A model generated the notes under the pieces. That model did no database searches, had not been told where the DNA came from, and saw nothing but the letters and a program-made list of their open reading frames with translations. Shown piece by piece: positions 24,433 to 36,973 of a DNA stretch of 64,000 nt (positions within the stretch are counted from its first letter, which is position 1; every line of letters starts with the position of its first letter). The translations under genes and the position numbers were made by a program. The DNA is taken from NCBI GenBank assembly GCA_026874595.1, contig CM049318.1:2973741-3037740 (forward strand), in the 5' to 3' direction. Source of the stretch: Sipunculus nudus. Lineage: Eukaryota; Annelida; Sipuncula; Golfingiida; Sipunculidae.

Positions 24433-25080
24433 CGGGATCTTCCAATCCATTCTCTCTAAAACCAGCGTTTCCGCCCCCTCGACATCACGACTGAAGAAGT
24501 CGATAGTATTTATAACAGCCTCTCGTAGAAGGTTACCCATCGGTTTGCAAGGTTACCTTTATTGTATCATTTGCATTTATTCTATATACCTTAACTAGTT
24601 TACTCGTTAAATGTGCCACTCAAGCAGTTAACCCTTTATTACAGCGGTAAAGATGACCTTTTTTAACCCCTATTTGCATATAGCAGAGTGTATCTTCATT
24701 GAATTTAGTCTGTTTCTTTCTATTTTCTTAATAAAGGAAAGGGCGCCCTTCTATAAGCAAGCCACCGCATCCGAGTGCATCTTAAAAAAATTTGATGTTA
24801 GACATTTGATGTTAACACAATTGAATGCTCCAATTTCGACATATGTTCCGTTGCACAAAGGCGGGTTTGCAAAATACTTTCAGATCAAGTGGTCCTCAGA
24901 GCATGGAGCGGAACTCCGATATTCCCTGGCCAAAGAGCATCCTGTGTCAATAAAACAATCTCAACATATTACTTGTACACAATTTCTCAGGAAACGTATC
25001 ATTGGTGTTTGCAGTTGATGATGTTTTGATCACATAATCACTTATATAGATAATATGAAAATTAAACAAATTCTGACATG
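24433..25080 (-). pseudogene. Decayed FkbM-family methyltransferase copy 1
   Basis: The minus strand is collinear with exon 2 of the gene at 35.6-37.0 kb from the block around its PVKVFLVE segment back to its acceptor, and continues about 100 bp into the matching intron (the cataatcact phrase is shared). The 3' end of the exon, equivalent to 35553-35690, is absent. Many frameshifts and stops break the frame, and the longest open frame across it is antisense. Just upstream, about 60 bp of the intron-like sequence is repeated at 25030-25090 and 25140-25200. It is the copy at the low-coordinate end of a same-strand tandem family. Confidence 0.8.
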
Positions 25081-25329
25081 TAAGATTAACAAAATTACCC
25101 AGGTTATGTATCACTGATCTTTCCAGTATATTATATTTTTATTACATAATCACGGACTCTAGAGACAATGTGAACATTAACAAATCATGACATGTAACTT
25201 CTACAACGTTACTTCAGTAGCGTATTTTTGTATCCGCGAAAACAGAGTTTTGCGGATAGTATATTTTTGCGAGTTCTGCTTCTGCCGCCGCCGATCGGCC
25301 TTGGATGGTTCTTTCTGAAACCTAGCATA

Positions 25330-26770
25330 GTTGTTCCTTTCCTATGTAGCTGTGCGTAATAAAGACGGATAGCGCAACCTGCAATCTTTCCTTTGCAGTA
25401 CGAATCTAGGTGTGCTTATATATAACAGCCCATATCTCAGGAGAGGTTCAATGTATCGAGCTGAAATTTTGCATGTATATAGATCTTGGATTTTCCATCT
25501 GGTAATTGAGACTGTTAGTGCCACCTTTCATACTTTCTGCGTTGCGTCGATCTTTGCATTTGTCATCTGTTCGTGTTTGTTAAATTGGAATTGTGCATGT
25601 TCATAAATCCTTGACACCACCAACTCTTAAACAAAACTGATTGCGCCATCTGCAATCTGTTTGTTTTCGTGGCGTCCATCCGTATATTTGCTTTGGGTGA
25701 AAATTATTCATTTCTCAGGTATTGGACTGTAATTTGGCATGTCCGTCCATAATGGAGAGTTTTCTCCTAAAAAAGACAGGTGGCGCCACCTTCCTTCCCG
25801 TTTTCGTAGAATAAGTTATCTCAGGGCTTCTTTGCCATATTTGCCTGAAAATGCGCATATCCATAGGTCTTGGATACCACCATCTCGTACTCACGATTGG
25901 TGGGGCCACATAGTCGTTTTTGCTTGGCGTTCATCCTTACATTTACTTTTGGTCAAAATTTCCCATATCTTGGGAGTGATTCAATCTGTTGGTCTGTAAT
26001 TTGGCATGTCCAAGCATCTTGGAGAGATTTCTCGTAAATCAGACAGGTGGCGCCAACAACAATATTTTCTATGCAGTAAGAATCTGGTAATATTGAGATA
26101 ACTGCAAATATCTCAGGAGTGCTTCAAAGTATTGTGCTGAACGTTTGCATGTCCATAGATCTTGGATTTCTCCATCTCGTAATTGAGCCTGGTGGCGTTA
26201 CCTACAATATATTTTGCGAAGCGTCCATCTTTTTTCGTCTTACTATTGTTCAATGTATATGGTTGATATATGGATTGTTCATAGATCCTTGACACCACTA
26301 TCTCGTAAAGAAGACTGGTAGCCTATCTGCTATTCCCGTGGCGTTCATCCGTACATTGTCTTGGGTAAAAATTGCTCATTTCTCCAGAGTGGTTCAAGGT
26401 TTTGGTCTGAAATTAAGCATATTCATCACTCATTGAAGGTGTTCTCGTAAAACAGGCAGGTGGCGCAACCAACCTTCCCGTTTTCGTAGAATAAATAAAT
26501 GCCCTATTCTCAGGAGTGATTTGCCGTAATTGCCCGAAATTATGAATACCTTCGAGACTGGTTGCGCAACATGCATTTACTTGTTGTCCATCCGTACGTT
26601 AGCTTTGGGTAAAAATTGCTCATACACTAGTAGTAGTGCAATGTGTTGGTCTGCAATTTGGCATGTCCGTACATCTTGGAGAGTTTTCTTGTAAACCAGA
26701 GAGGTGACGCCACCTATCTTCTTGTTTTCATTAAATAAGTTATTGCCTTTTTCTTAAAGTGTAAGTGGAC
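25330..26770 (+). repeat. Diverged tandem array, about 11 units of 106-159 bp, centred on a 12-bp palindrome
   Basis: Units are marked by versions of the palindrome GGTGGCGCCACC, exact at 25779-25790, with variants near 25372, 25531, 25648, 25898, 26045, 26192, 26309, 26459, 26565 and 26702. Around it recur tctcaggagtg(g/a)ttca, gcatgtccatagatcttgga, tctcgtaa, and cgt(t/c)catccgtacat. Spacings tend to alternate between about 115 and about 140 bp, suggesting a two-unit higher-order repeat of about 250-265 bp. No long open frame crosses several units. Confidence 0.75.
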
Positions 26771-26973
26771 TGCATTCAGGAGTGGTGTGACATGCCACTG
26801 AATCCATCCCTCTCTTCACCCGTACAACTATGATTTCGGCGGAAACATATTGTTGTTTGCCGACTTCGCGTATTCAAGTTGGTATTTGTAGTAAATGGAT
26901 GCTTTATTCACATCATTACAGACTGTTGAGACAACATCTAAAGTGTACAGTACCAGCTTGGCCTAAGTGTGTA

Positions 26974-26976
26974 TTT

Positions 26977-27027
<51 letters not shown>
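26974..27027. repeat. (AT)n microsatellite
   Basis: About 26 AT units. Confidence 0.95.
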
Positions 27028-27033
<6 letters not shown>

Positions 27034-27224
27034 TACGGAGTTGTTTTTTCTCTTGACCACGGTTTACCTGCTTCCGTTCTGATTTGACTCTCCAAATTCG
27101 GCAGACATGTCGGTGGTGTGCTCTTCAAGGACAAGTTTGTTTTATTTTGCGGAATCATTCCCTATTCAGCTGAATAATTAATAATATTTCCCTATTAGGT
27201 GCCCCTATTTCTTTTGTGCTGCAA

Positions 27225-28660
27225 GGTCCTCTAAAACCTGTTACGCTTTTTCAGGAGGCAGCCCTGGGATTTCCACTGGCCTATTAAATCCGTGGCCAGA
27301 GCGCATGTCCTGCCCAAAAGGCATTTCCGTGCAATACGCGGTCACGCGGGTCCACTATAATCCCCATTGATCCCTCATATCCATTGTAATGCTTCTAAAG
27401 AAATTTCCTCTAAAGGAAGTAAAGGTTTTTCACTTTCGAGTCAAGTGATGTGACCACCGTTGACAATTTTTTATGGGTTACAGGTATGTTGTTTTTTTTT
27501 ACATTCAAATATATCTTTCCATGAAAACCATGGTTTCAAAAGTTCGGCGAAGTCATGTGTTTTATGAAGTTCTTTTTCAAAAGGGGCCCAACAACTTAAT
27601 TATCATTCGGGTTTGGTGTGGGTGGGGTCTGGTGGTGGGGGGTTCACATATATTTGTTAAGATCCGTTGTCTGTAGGGATATTGAAACATGAAAAAAATA
27701 TCACCAGTACATCTTTAAATTGATAACAAACTGGAATTTGAATCAGGAAGTACAGTCCTCCACCAGAATCTCCTTTAATATCAGTCATGTGTTCACGTGT
27801 ATGCGTTTCATTTGTGAACACTGTCATGCTTCAGTAACACGAGTTCACCTTGCGAGTGGCAGAACAAATAAATACGAATGGTTGGCTTCCACACGGGGAC
27901 AAAGGAAGGGTCCTTTGTCATAATGGTTTATAAGAAAATATTTATTGTTGTGATTCTTATTACCTCCAAAAAAAAATGGACTATTGGCATGTCTTTACCC
28001 TAACCCTCTACAAATGTTCAGCAAAACATTTTTCGCCTGTCGCGGTTTTTCAGGAGGCGACCTGTAATCCCCACTGAATCCCATTTCCATTATATTGTCT
28101 GTTAAGGCAGTTTACCCTTTCAAAAGGAAGTAAAGATTTTAAATTCAAGCGCGGAACACGTTCACATGAATCTTTTAATAGGGAGCACTTTTCCGTTGAG
28201 TGGACACACAGAGCTGAGACCCTTTATATGATCACTATTTTATAAGTTTACAGTGATGATTTTTATACATTCGGAAGTATCTTTCCATGATAAACCATGG
28301 TTTTAATAGTTTGGCCGATTTATGAGTTGTTTGAGAAAAAAGTCCTCAGTCTCGTTGGGACTTTGAAACCCCCGCCAGAATCTACTTATCAGTCGTTCGT
28401 TCATACGTGCACGTTTCATGTAAAACATTGTCATGGTTAAGAAACATGGGTTAACCAGGCAAGAGGCAGAACAACTGCATTATAATGGGCGGCTTCTACT
28501 CGGGGACAAAGGTATAGGCCCTTATAATTATTATTTTGTGGTATTGCGATTATTGAACTTAAGAAAAAAATATATTATGGTTATTCCAATTACCTCATAA
28601 AATGTAATGGATTACGGATGCGTTTTACTCGATTCCTCTACAAATTTTCAGGAAAATCTG
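27225..28660 (+). repeat. Tandem duplication, two long units and the start of a third
   Basis: Unit 1 (about 27225-28005) and unit 2 (about 28010-28630) share, in order, tttttcaggaggc, aaaggaagtaaag, tatctttccatga with ccatggttt, ccagaatct, gcagaacaa and ggggacaaagg. The phrase cctctacaaat(g/t)ttcag at 28010 and 28637 marks the beginning of unit 2 and a third, truncated unit. Unit lengths are near 800 and 625 bp, so unit 2 has lost sequence. No coding content was recognised. Confidence 0.7.
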
Positions 28661-29184
28661 TATATTACATTTTGCGTTAATTTGCTGAAAGACAATGCAA
28701 CGAACCAAGGCTGAAGTGGTTTCTTTGCTAAATGCTTTCATCGAAATATGTCTATCTGCTTTCTATTTATCTGGGAGAGTTGTCAATTTTGCATCAGATT
28801 TGCTTATTCCATGACAATTTACAACACATAAACAACAAATTTACTACTGTTGGAATATATTTTCTGGGCCTATCTTTTTTTTACACGGGCAGCTATACGT
28901 TTCGCGTACAAGAGACTTCTATGACATAAGCATGAGTATATAAATAACGCCAGTGTCTGTTAACAGGCTTTAGACCATATCCTCAAATGACTACACTGAA
29001 TAAACATCGTGTTTCACGATGTCGCCTGAGCTTCAACTAATACAAAGCATCTTTCATATAAATTCACAGTAGAATGCTTCTTTATACAATCGTTATATCT
29101 ACGATATTTTCCAAGCCATGAAGCTGTCTGAAGTATGTTGTTATCAGGTTAAAAAAATATTTGTTGTGTGATTTCTGAAATAAT
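28661..29184. other. Non-coding, nothing recognised
   Basis: No exon or element could be assigned. Confidence 0.35.
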
Positions 29185-29605
29185 AATATTTCTTTCTATG
29201 TTGTCCTCAGGTCCCACGGTCTTTAGCCCAAAATCCGTCAATGCATGCAAACTCTTACAAAAGTGCCGCTTATACCACTAACAATAGCCTTTTGAGTGTT
29301 TTTCACCCAAACTTGAGTATAACGCCTCGAACAACCGCTCGACATGCTACTCTGTGTGTATAGCGTCTGAAAGAAAGTGAAAACAGAATGCTTACAAGAC
29401 TTTATAATAGTTTTTAGAAAATTTTCCAGATATATTGAGAGTAAAGTACATTCACATTCCATTTTTCCTAATCTATCCGTTCATTCAAATATGCATATCT
29501 GAGGAGCCCAACTGTCGTGTCTATTAGTACTCCAGCTCTAGCTGTTGTTTCACTCGCGTTTAGCTTGCTTTAAACACCACAGACTGCTCATATATTTGTT
29601 ATATA
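29185..29605 (+). repeat. Dispersed repeat R1, copy 3
   Basis: Collinear with 13735-14225: the acggtct..agccca..atccg..catgca start, ttttgagt in the middle, gaatgctt and the ctcgcgtttagcttgcttta tail. Confidence 0.65.
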
Positions 29606-30005
29606 TACCGATTGATACGTAGTCCTTGCGCATCGGATTTGGTCCAGAGATCGCGTAAATTCGCGTGGGACCTCTTACAACTCGCCCAAAGAGAGCTCAA
29701 AGGAGAGAATCCTGTACTCTCATGTGGTGTCTCCCTTTAGGCAAAGAGCACCATTCTTTAATATAGATCCCAATCTACTGGTCTCTCCGCGCACACACAC
29801 TAGAACATCTGTTTCAGGGTGCCGTTGAATCTTTCCACCATACAAGTCTAGACGCGTCGACCACACACGCACGCGCACAAACACACAAACTAATCAGCAC
29901 CTTACAGGAATATTTCTTTTTTTAAGTGAACAAACCAAGTGAAATTTAATATTACTTAAAACCTCAGTTAATGTCATCGTTTTAATGTACTAAATATAAA
30001 AAGTG

Positions 30006-30735
30006 ATACAAGGCAGCTCAAATATACATAACCAGGTGCGCGGAAATCATACCAAAATGCTTGTCTCTTATTATATACTATACATAGTTAAAAGAAAACT
30101 GCTGATATGATGAACGTTTTAAACATGTAATAGATGGTCCAGCCTTGCACAAAAAAGAAACCTGTGTCGAAAGGAGCGTGGAAACTTCTATTGTGTAAGA
30201 ATTTGTAACATACAATGAGTTGATGGAACTTCCTGGGATTATTTCTAATTAAATAATGATTCTCGTGTTCGAAGACTGTATTAAACTTACAACCACCCGT
30301 TCTATTCATCGGTTTATACCCTTTTCCTCTAAGTATTCTGTGACAGCTTTCTTATCGATCCAGTCTGTTTCAACAAGGAACCCTTTCACCGGTATCTTCC
30401 AATCCATGGTCTCCAAAACCAGCATTTCCAACCCTTCGACATCAAGATTGAAGAAGTCGATAGTACTTATACAAGCCTCTCTTAGAAGGCTACCCATCGG
30501 TTTGCAAGGTACCTATATTTTGTTATTCGTATTTTTTTAAACCTTCATTAGTTCTTCTTAAATGTGCCACGTTAGCGGTTATCCCTTTATTACTGGCGGT
30601 AAAGTTGACCTTTTTTACCCCCTCTATGCATATAGCGGAGTGCTTCTTAATGGATTTCATTGTCACCTTGTATCGCCGTCAAAAAGCTGTAGTCGTCTTA
30701 CAGTATATTCATACACAAGAGATATATATTGCGCA
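30006..30735 (-). pseudogene. Decayed FkbM-family methyltransferase copy 2, with a 1.4-kb deletion
   Basis: From 30006 to about 30658 it follows 35310-35958 closely, including 3' flank and the second half of exon 2. The frame still shows LREACISTIDFFNLDVEG and LETMDWKIPVKGFLVETDW, but a one-base loss shifts it into a TGA (30306-30308) before the conserved C-terminal CKFNTVFEHEN. At about 30658 the match leaves exon 2 and continues at about 37340 of the other copy (ccttgtat, then catacacaaga), so exon 1, the intron and the first half of exon 2 are gone. The SAM-binding EIG-x-x-DG loop is therefore missing. Clearly non-functional. Confidence 0.85.
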
Positions 30736-33213
30736 TTAGAGTTTGTAGAGGACTTTCTCATTTCACAATATCAAAGTGTATGGTGTGTGTATGTATTGAG
30801 TAGGGCCTTGAATCGGCCGACTTTTTTTGGTTAAATGGTAGATCGTTTCACATTTTTGCAGTCACAAGAAGGTCTTCCATTCTTATTTCCGGTCTTACTG
30901 CATAGTTCCAATAACTTTCATTGATATAATGCTTAATTTCTTGTATCTTTCATTACTTTGTTGCAAAACTATGTGACATCTTTTATATAAGTGTCCCGTA
31001 CTGTTTCGACTGCGCACTTTTTAATAAATGGCAATTAATTTGTAAATGTCCATCTAAAGCTATGTAGCTAGCTTGTGTTGATGGTTCAGAAAATAATAGA
31101 GGAAATAGGTGTGACTTTTCTACTAAAGTACTGCACGTTCGCGCGGGTTAGTTCCTAGGGTTAGTTCCTTAATTCTATCATCATAGTATTCCACATCAAA
31201 AATCTAAAAATAACTCCAAAACATCATGATGTCCTTCTCCTGTTCCTTTCACCTTAAATCCTCGATCTAACAAATAATTTTAAAAAGAAGCATAAAGGAA
31301 GACGAATAACATTAATATTGATTCAAGTGCCTAGTTGAATACCCAACAGAAAAAAATACTGAATGAAATGACACTATTTCAGAAACCAGACTTTCTTGAC
31401 TTATACATAAAATTCGTTCCCGTTGTCGTCTTACACGCCCCCTGCCAAAACTAATTCGCTATATAGAACTCTCTTCTGGGGACGGTGCATTGCCAATGGA
31501 CAGATCGGTCTAAGATCCAATAATGTAGCGAAAGGCGAAATGGCTGTGTTCAAATTGACTTCCATGACTGCGACAGTATCGTCACTAAAAGATCATGCTT
31601 GCGTTTAGTCAATTCCATAGCCATAGGATCCGTTGCATTCCAATGTTTATACCTGGATGCACTGGAGGAGACGAAGAAAAGCTATGCACACGGTACTTTA
31701 TGAGATTTGTAGTTAGTGCTGTTTGCAATAACTGGTAATTAAATCGCCGGACACCGCATGCTCTTAAATCGAGGAATATGAAATGCAAGCATAGAATGCC
31801 TAAGGAATATTAAGAGGAAAGATAACTTGAGGCGAGGCAGAAAACATCATGAAAGTGACATTAAAATAAAAAAGATACACTTTATATATTTTTCAACCAC
31901 CCGTACAATATGACCATCAATCGTGAACGTCGACATGCAACAAGAGAAAAGAAATTGAAACCATTATCACCACATAACTGACCATCCCCTCTGTAAACAT
32001 GGAAGACGTAAACGGTTCCATAGTCCATCATAAGATTTTTATTAGAGACCTGAGTGTCAGGTTAATATCCTTATCCTTACATGAAAAAGACAAATACAAA
32101 TATAAAGCAATTTAAATTGGAGAACACATCTCATGTTCTATTTCTGTTTAAACCAGTTATTGTCAATCTTTATTATTTAAGAGGTTAGTTTTTTTCTAAA
32201 AAAAAAACTTGGCGTAGTACGGTCGTTCTCATTCCGATAAACACTCTGTATAAATGGCGAGGATTCTCTGACTTTGATAACAAGTGTTGATTAAAACAAA
32301 TGATCCATGGAACATGACGCTTAGCCGTGTTGGAAGTACTAAATTACAAAATAAATGTTTAGACAAGAAAAAAGATTAATGACAGACTGTAAATGTGAAA
32401 CGTGTGCAGTTTTCAATCATTTTCTATATAAAGTCCAAAAGATTAAATGGGAATTGACCGGGTAGATTTTTTCCCCTTACATTATACAGTTACACCATCC
32501 TAAGTTTCAGTGAGGCAAATTTTCCTCTATATCTTTTTTCTCGCAAACAGTTTGTTTTCACTGCATAGGCTGTATTATGATTCAACTGCAATTAATGCTA
32601 GGGCCTAAAGCTCAGAATGTATGAAAAGAAATAAATAAAAGTACAAAAAGTTATCATATGATCCTGTATGACTATTTTAACATAATTTATATAAATAAAA
32701 AGTACTTATATCTATCCAATATGTACCCTCAAAACAATTCGTGTACAGTTTTGATTATATTTACCTGTTTGGGGCACCTGATGTGCAGTGCCTTCAACTT
32801 TCACTTTTATTATAAGTTATTTACCTTTTCATGGCAGACTGTTACGTAATCTATACTAAATTTGGTTATAGTTTTTCCTTTGAGTGGTGGTTTAAACTTG
32901 ATTATATCACGAATACAACGGAATATTGATGGTCTAAGCATTGTGTTATGGCAGGGTATCTGGTAGAGGCGTTTAAGGTTTTCTTTTTTCGTAAAACGTT
33001 CGTCAATAATACGACTCATCCACACAGATTATAGTTATTATTTATTATTAGTATGAATTATGTATGTGTATATGTCGGATATTAGGTCCTCAGGCAATAA
33101 TTTTCTAGAATACAAACATTCATTTGTTTATAAATGTTATGTATACTTTAGAGTAATATTTAACGTTAAGAGTCTAAAGGTACACTTCTGATATTCATAT
33201 ATTTGGTGGTTTG

Positions 33214-33216
<3 letters not shown>
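30736..33216. other. Non-coding, nothing firm recognised
   Basis: No exon with supporting splice sites and no named element seen. An open stretch at 31423-31608 lacks any recognisable similarity. Confidence 0.35.

Positions 33217-33259
<43 letters not shown>
33217..33259. repeat. (AT)n microsatellite
   Basis: About 21 AT units. Confidence 0.95.
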
Positions 33260-33261
<2 letters not shown>

Positions 33262-33609
33262 CCTAAATAAAAAGGTTTAAAAAAAAATGAATGACGATCT
33301 GTTCGATTTTCCCTTTGAGCCTCATCAAATAAGTATAATTGTTTTAGATCATATCAAATGATTTATATATATTAAAAGTGAACAAAAGTTAAAAATATGA
33401 GAATCGGGGAAAATGTAACCCAGGGAATAGGAAGACAAGATTTTGCCAAAGTTTAACTATTGTTGGTCAAGTTAAAAAAAAAAACAAAATGTTAAATCGG
33501 AGATATCATGAATCATATTACTTCAAATATCACATATTACAGGTGCTATATTAAAGCATGTGTTTAACTATGGATGTGTTCGCAAAAAGAATCGAAACAT
33601 TCCAGAATA

Positions 33610-33735
33610 CAGTTCCGGGTATACCTTTATCTGCCTTTTTTGTCTTACTTTTCTCCTCCAGTCAAAAAAAAAATCCGACAAAAGGAGATCGCCTTATTAG
33701 GTAACCCAGTTCAAAGGGCAGGGAGCCAAATGTCT
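33610..33735 (-). pseudogene. Orphan anchor exon of a lost FkbM-family gene
   Basis: The minus strand aligns with exon 1 of the gene at 57.9-59.0 kb: a hydrophobic stretch, then LEEKSKTKKADK in place of TGGKNERNKAEK, ending AAAG|GTATAC as a phase-1 donor. An in-frame TGA follows a run of Phe codons, so it is decayed. The similarity extends on both sides (cacatattacaggt against cacatactgcaggt downstream, and the cttgaatc(a/g)c phrase upstream), which means genomic duplication and not retrocopying. No matching exon 2 lies next to it. Confidence 0.6.
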
Positions 33736-34169
33736 TCAAAGTCTTCAAATGCAATCTCTGATTCATTAGAAAGCTGAGATTCTGGTATTATAATAGAAGC
33801 CGACAAACGTCAGATACAAAACATAGATTCTGTAAATACAGTATAACCTTGAATCACTTTTACTCTTATAGTTTATTAAATTTAGAGATTAACGTACCGT
33901 AATTTTGTCATTGTGTGTACATTTTTCTTATGCCTAGTGGGATAATGATTTAAAATTTTTTTATAAAGTCTTAGAAGCTGTATTTTGAACATAATTGAAT
34001 CTTATAATCTAACCAAAAACCTGTAGATATTCAAAATGATCTAGTGAAAATGTAGTGCGCCTGAGTCGAAGTGACTGGTCTGCTCTCCTTTTAACTCACT
34101 TCATTCTGGATATTCATCAATATTGACGCTCAACTCCTGCCTTATAGAAGGAAATGTGACGAACTTTAC

Positions 34170-35300
34170 CTACTTTTTTGAAGAAGAGGGAGTAATGAAC
34201 CCACTAGCTGCGAGCATATCTCTGTCAGCCTTACTGCCGACGAACTCAATGAATATTTCAACTTAATCGGAATGAAATTATCCAATACGTTAACTCATGA
34301 GCCACTGAAGCAATGCCATATCATCAATCCCTCTGATTCTGCTTTTGAGTTTGCAAAAATTAAAAGCCTTACTGTTATTACTCATCTGCAAAACTCAAAA
34401 GCGAACCTGGAATTGACCTATTTAACGTGTCTAGCACCTTGTTATATGATTCCACAGATTTTCTTTCTTCTTCTCTTACGCATATTTTAAAACATTCTCT
34501 AACTACTAGAGTTATTCATCATGACTTGACTTGCGCTAGAGTAGTTTCAGTATATAAAGGTAAGGGAAACGGAACAAAATAGGTAATGAGCATCTTATAT
34601 CTGTAACATGAAAATTGTCAACATTCTTAAAAAACGCGTCAACATTTCTCTTATTGTTTATTTGCTGAATCATTAACTCCTTTCAACTAAAGAAACTGAT
34701 TTCCTGTCAAATAACTCAACTAAAACTGTTCTTTACTATTGAGTTGACAACTGGCTGTCTATTAATGAATAGGGCCAATTTAATGCCGCGTGTTCCTTCT
34801 ATGTTAAAAAAGGGGTTTGTTTCACTAACACAGTATTCTTTTGAACAAATTAGTCCACAATGTGGACTTGATAGGACTTCTCTGAAGTGGCTTCATTCAT
34901 ATTTAAATGATCGCAAACAGTTTGTAAGGTTCGCTAAGTATATCGGATGTAACAACGGTACCAACAGGTGTGCCTCAAGGCACCGCCCCTGGTCAAAACT
35001 CTTTTTAATCTATCTAAACAATTTACCCGCTAATGTCCCTGAAGCGAAATGCTCTACCTATGCCGATGATATCAAGATATATGTAAACGGCCCATACGTC
35101 AATACTGCCGAAACAATCTTCAGACTGGCCTATCCCAAGTAGTTAATTTGATGCGTAATAATAAGCATTCAATAAATGCCGAAAAAGCAGCATCCACGTA
35201 AGTATACTGCGAACAACGAGGTTGATAACCTATTAATCAGTATAGGTGTCTGTTTTTGAGTAATGCTGAGTATTACAGATGTTCGCCATTTTAGCATTGC
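34170..35300 (+). mobile_element. Jockey/CR1-like LINE fragment
   Basis: Pieces in two or more frames give the linker LTADELNEYFNLIG (about 34235), then reverse transcriptase blocks: VSVYKGKGNGTK, SYLNDRKQFVRFAKYIG, a short LIYLNNLP and the catalytic TYADDIKIYV (about 35056). Frameshifts, and a damaged version of the VPQGT-like block before LIYLNN, show that it is dead. At about 35305 it stops abruptly where the 3' flank of the FkbM gene begins. A related copy on the same strand is at 42.2-43.5 kb. Confidence 0.7.
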
Positions 35301-35552
35301 AATTAAATATATACAAGTCAGCTCAGATATACATAACCAGGTGCGGGGAAATCATATCAAAATGCTTGTCTCTTATATACTATACATAGTTAAAAGAAAC
35401 TGCTTATATGATGAAAGTAATCAACATATTATAAATGGTCAAGCCTTTCACAAAGAAGAAACTGTGTCGAAAGGAGCGTGGAAATTTCCAATTTGTAAGA
35501 ATTTGTAACATATAATGAGTTGATGGAACTTCCTGGGATTATTTCTAATTAA

Positions 35553-36973
35553 TTAATGATCCTCGTATTCGAAGACTGTATTAAACTTACAACCACCCGT
35601 TCTATTCACCGGTTTATATCCTTTCCCTTTTAAGTATTCTGTGACAGCTTTCTTATCGATCCATTCTGTTTCAACAAGGAACACTTTCACCGGTATCTTC
35701 CAATCCATGGTCTCCAAAACCAGCATTTCCGCCCCCTCGACATCAAGACTGAAGAAGTCGATCTTACTTATACCAGCCTCTCGTAGAAGGTTACCCATCG
35801 GTTGGCAAGGTACCTCTATATTGTTATTCGTATTTATTTTGAAAACCTTCACTAGTTTTTTCGTTAAATGTGCTACGTCAGCGGTTAACCCTGTATTAGT
35901 AAAGTTGACCTTTTTTATCCCCTCTTTGCATATAGCGGAGTGCTTCTTAATGGATTTCGGTCTGTTTTTCTTTAATTTTTTATAGAGGAAAGGGTGTCCT
36001 TCAATGAGCACGCCGCTCCATCCGAGTGCATCTTCAAGAAATTTGGTGTTAGAATTTGCAACACCATCGTATCCTCCAATTTCGACATATGTGCCGTTGC
36101 ACAAAGGTGGATTCGAAAAATACCGGTTATAAATCCAGTGGTCCTCACAGCACTGGGCGTAGCACCGATGATGCCTGTCCAACGAGCATCCTGTGTAAAT
36201 AAAACAGAAGCAAACATGTTACTTGTACAGAATTACGTGTCAACGATGATTGCAGTAAATAATGTTTTCATCACATAATCACTGTCCCTGGAGACATTGT
36301 CAAAATAAAATAGATCCTGAAAATTAAGTTAAACATGTTATTTAAGCAATGTATTATTTGCAGTTGTAGTTAAGTGATGTTTAACAACATTAATCACGGA
36401 CTGTTGAGACAACATCTACAGTTTACAGTATTTGTGTATCATGTATATCTGCTTTATCGACTATATCGTACTTACACACACACACAGAAGTCCTGATAGG
36501 AATTTTATGGATATTGGACATCAAAGGCAATTTCTACATGTTATCCTCGTTGAAGACGTACCACTATTTAATTAGATATATAAAGTTTCGTGGCTTTGTC
36601 TCTCCTACATCAACCTAGGTTCATATATCAATAACATATCTCGCCTGACCTCCATGGACTTAATATATTTCGTGGAGCCTAGTCTCCCTATAAACGAAGC
36701 CCACAAGTATCCAACCGGGTATTTGTCAAATACAGAACACAACAATTTTACTATATTTCCAATTAAGAATCCTGAACTTTTGAAATAGCAATGTTAGAAA
36801 ACCTCACCTTTTGTCGTTTGATTTTTGTTAGACGATGCTTGATTTTCAGTAGCGGAAACACCAGACAAAAACAACAATATTCTTCGGTCAACTTCACGAT
36901 TCCACATAGCGAAATACCCCAAAAGGAAAAGTACCAGTAATATTGCAAATGCCACCTTGTGACAACGTTGCAT
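35553..36973 (-). CDS. FkbM-family methyltransferase, type II membrane-anchored, two exons (267 aa)
   Basis: Exon 1 is 36973-36808 and exon 2 is 36190-35553; the 617-bp intron has donor AAAG|GTGAGG and acceptor TTTACACAG, phase 1 on both sides. The 55-codon exon 1 starts MQRCHKVAFA and carries one membrane segment (about residues 7-24), so the enzyme should face the Golgi lumen or cell exterior. Exon 2 holds the whole catalytic domain: CYAQCC (65-70), the SAM loop YVEIGGYDG (90-98), LIEGHP (117-122) and SLDVEG (203-208), all characteristic of the FkbM methyltransferase family, and it ends at TAA 35553. FkbM enzymes methylate oxygen on sugars or small molecules; the acceptor here is unknown. 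The frame is intact. Two decayed relatives lie downstream on the same strand, and a gypsy element begins 427 bp upstream of the ATG. The start was chosen as the only ATG before the anchor. Confidence 0.8.

Noticed and set aside
24653-25018. 121-codon plus-strand open frame
   Set aside because: It is antisense to the decayed methyltransferase copy. The homology runs on the minus strand.
35641-36278. Plus-strand open frames opposite the FkbM gene
   Set aside because: They are the antisense of a conserved catalytic exon with splice support.
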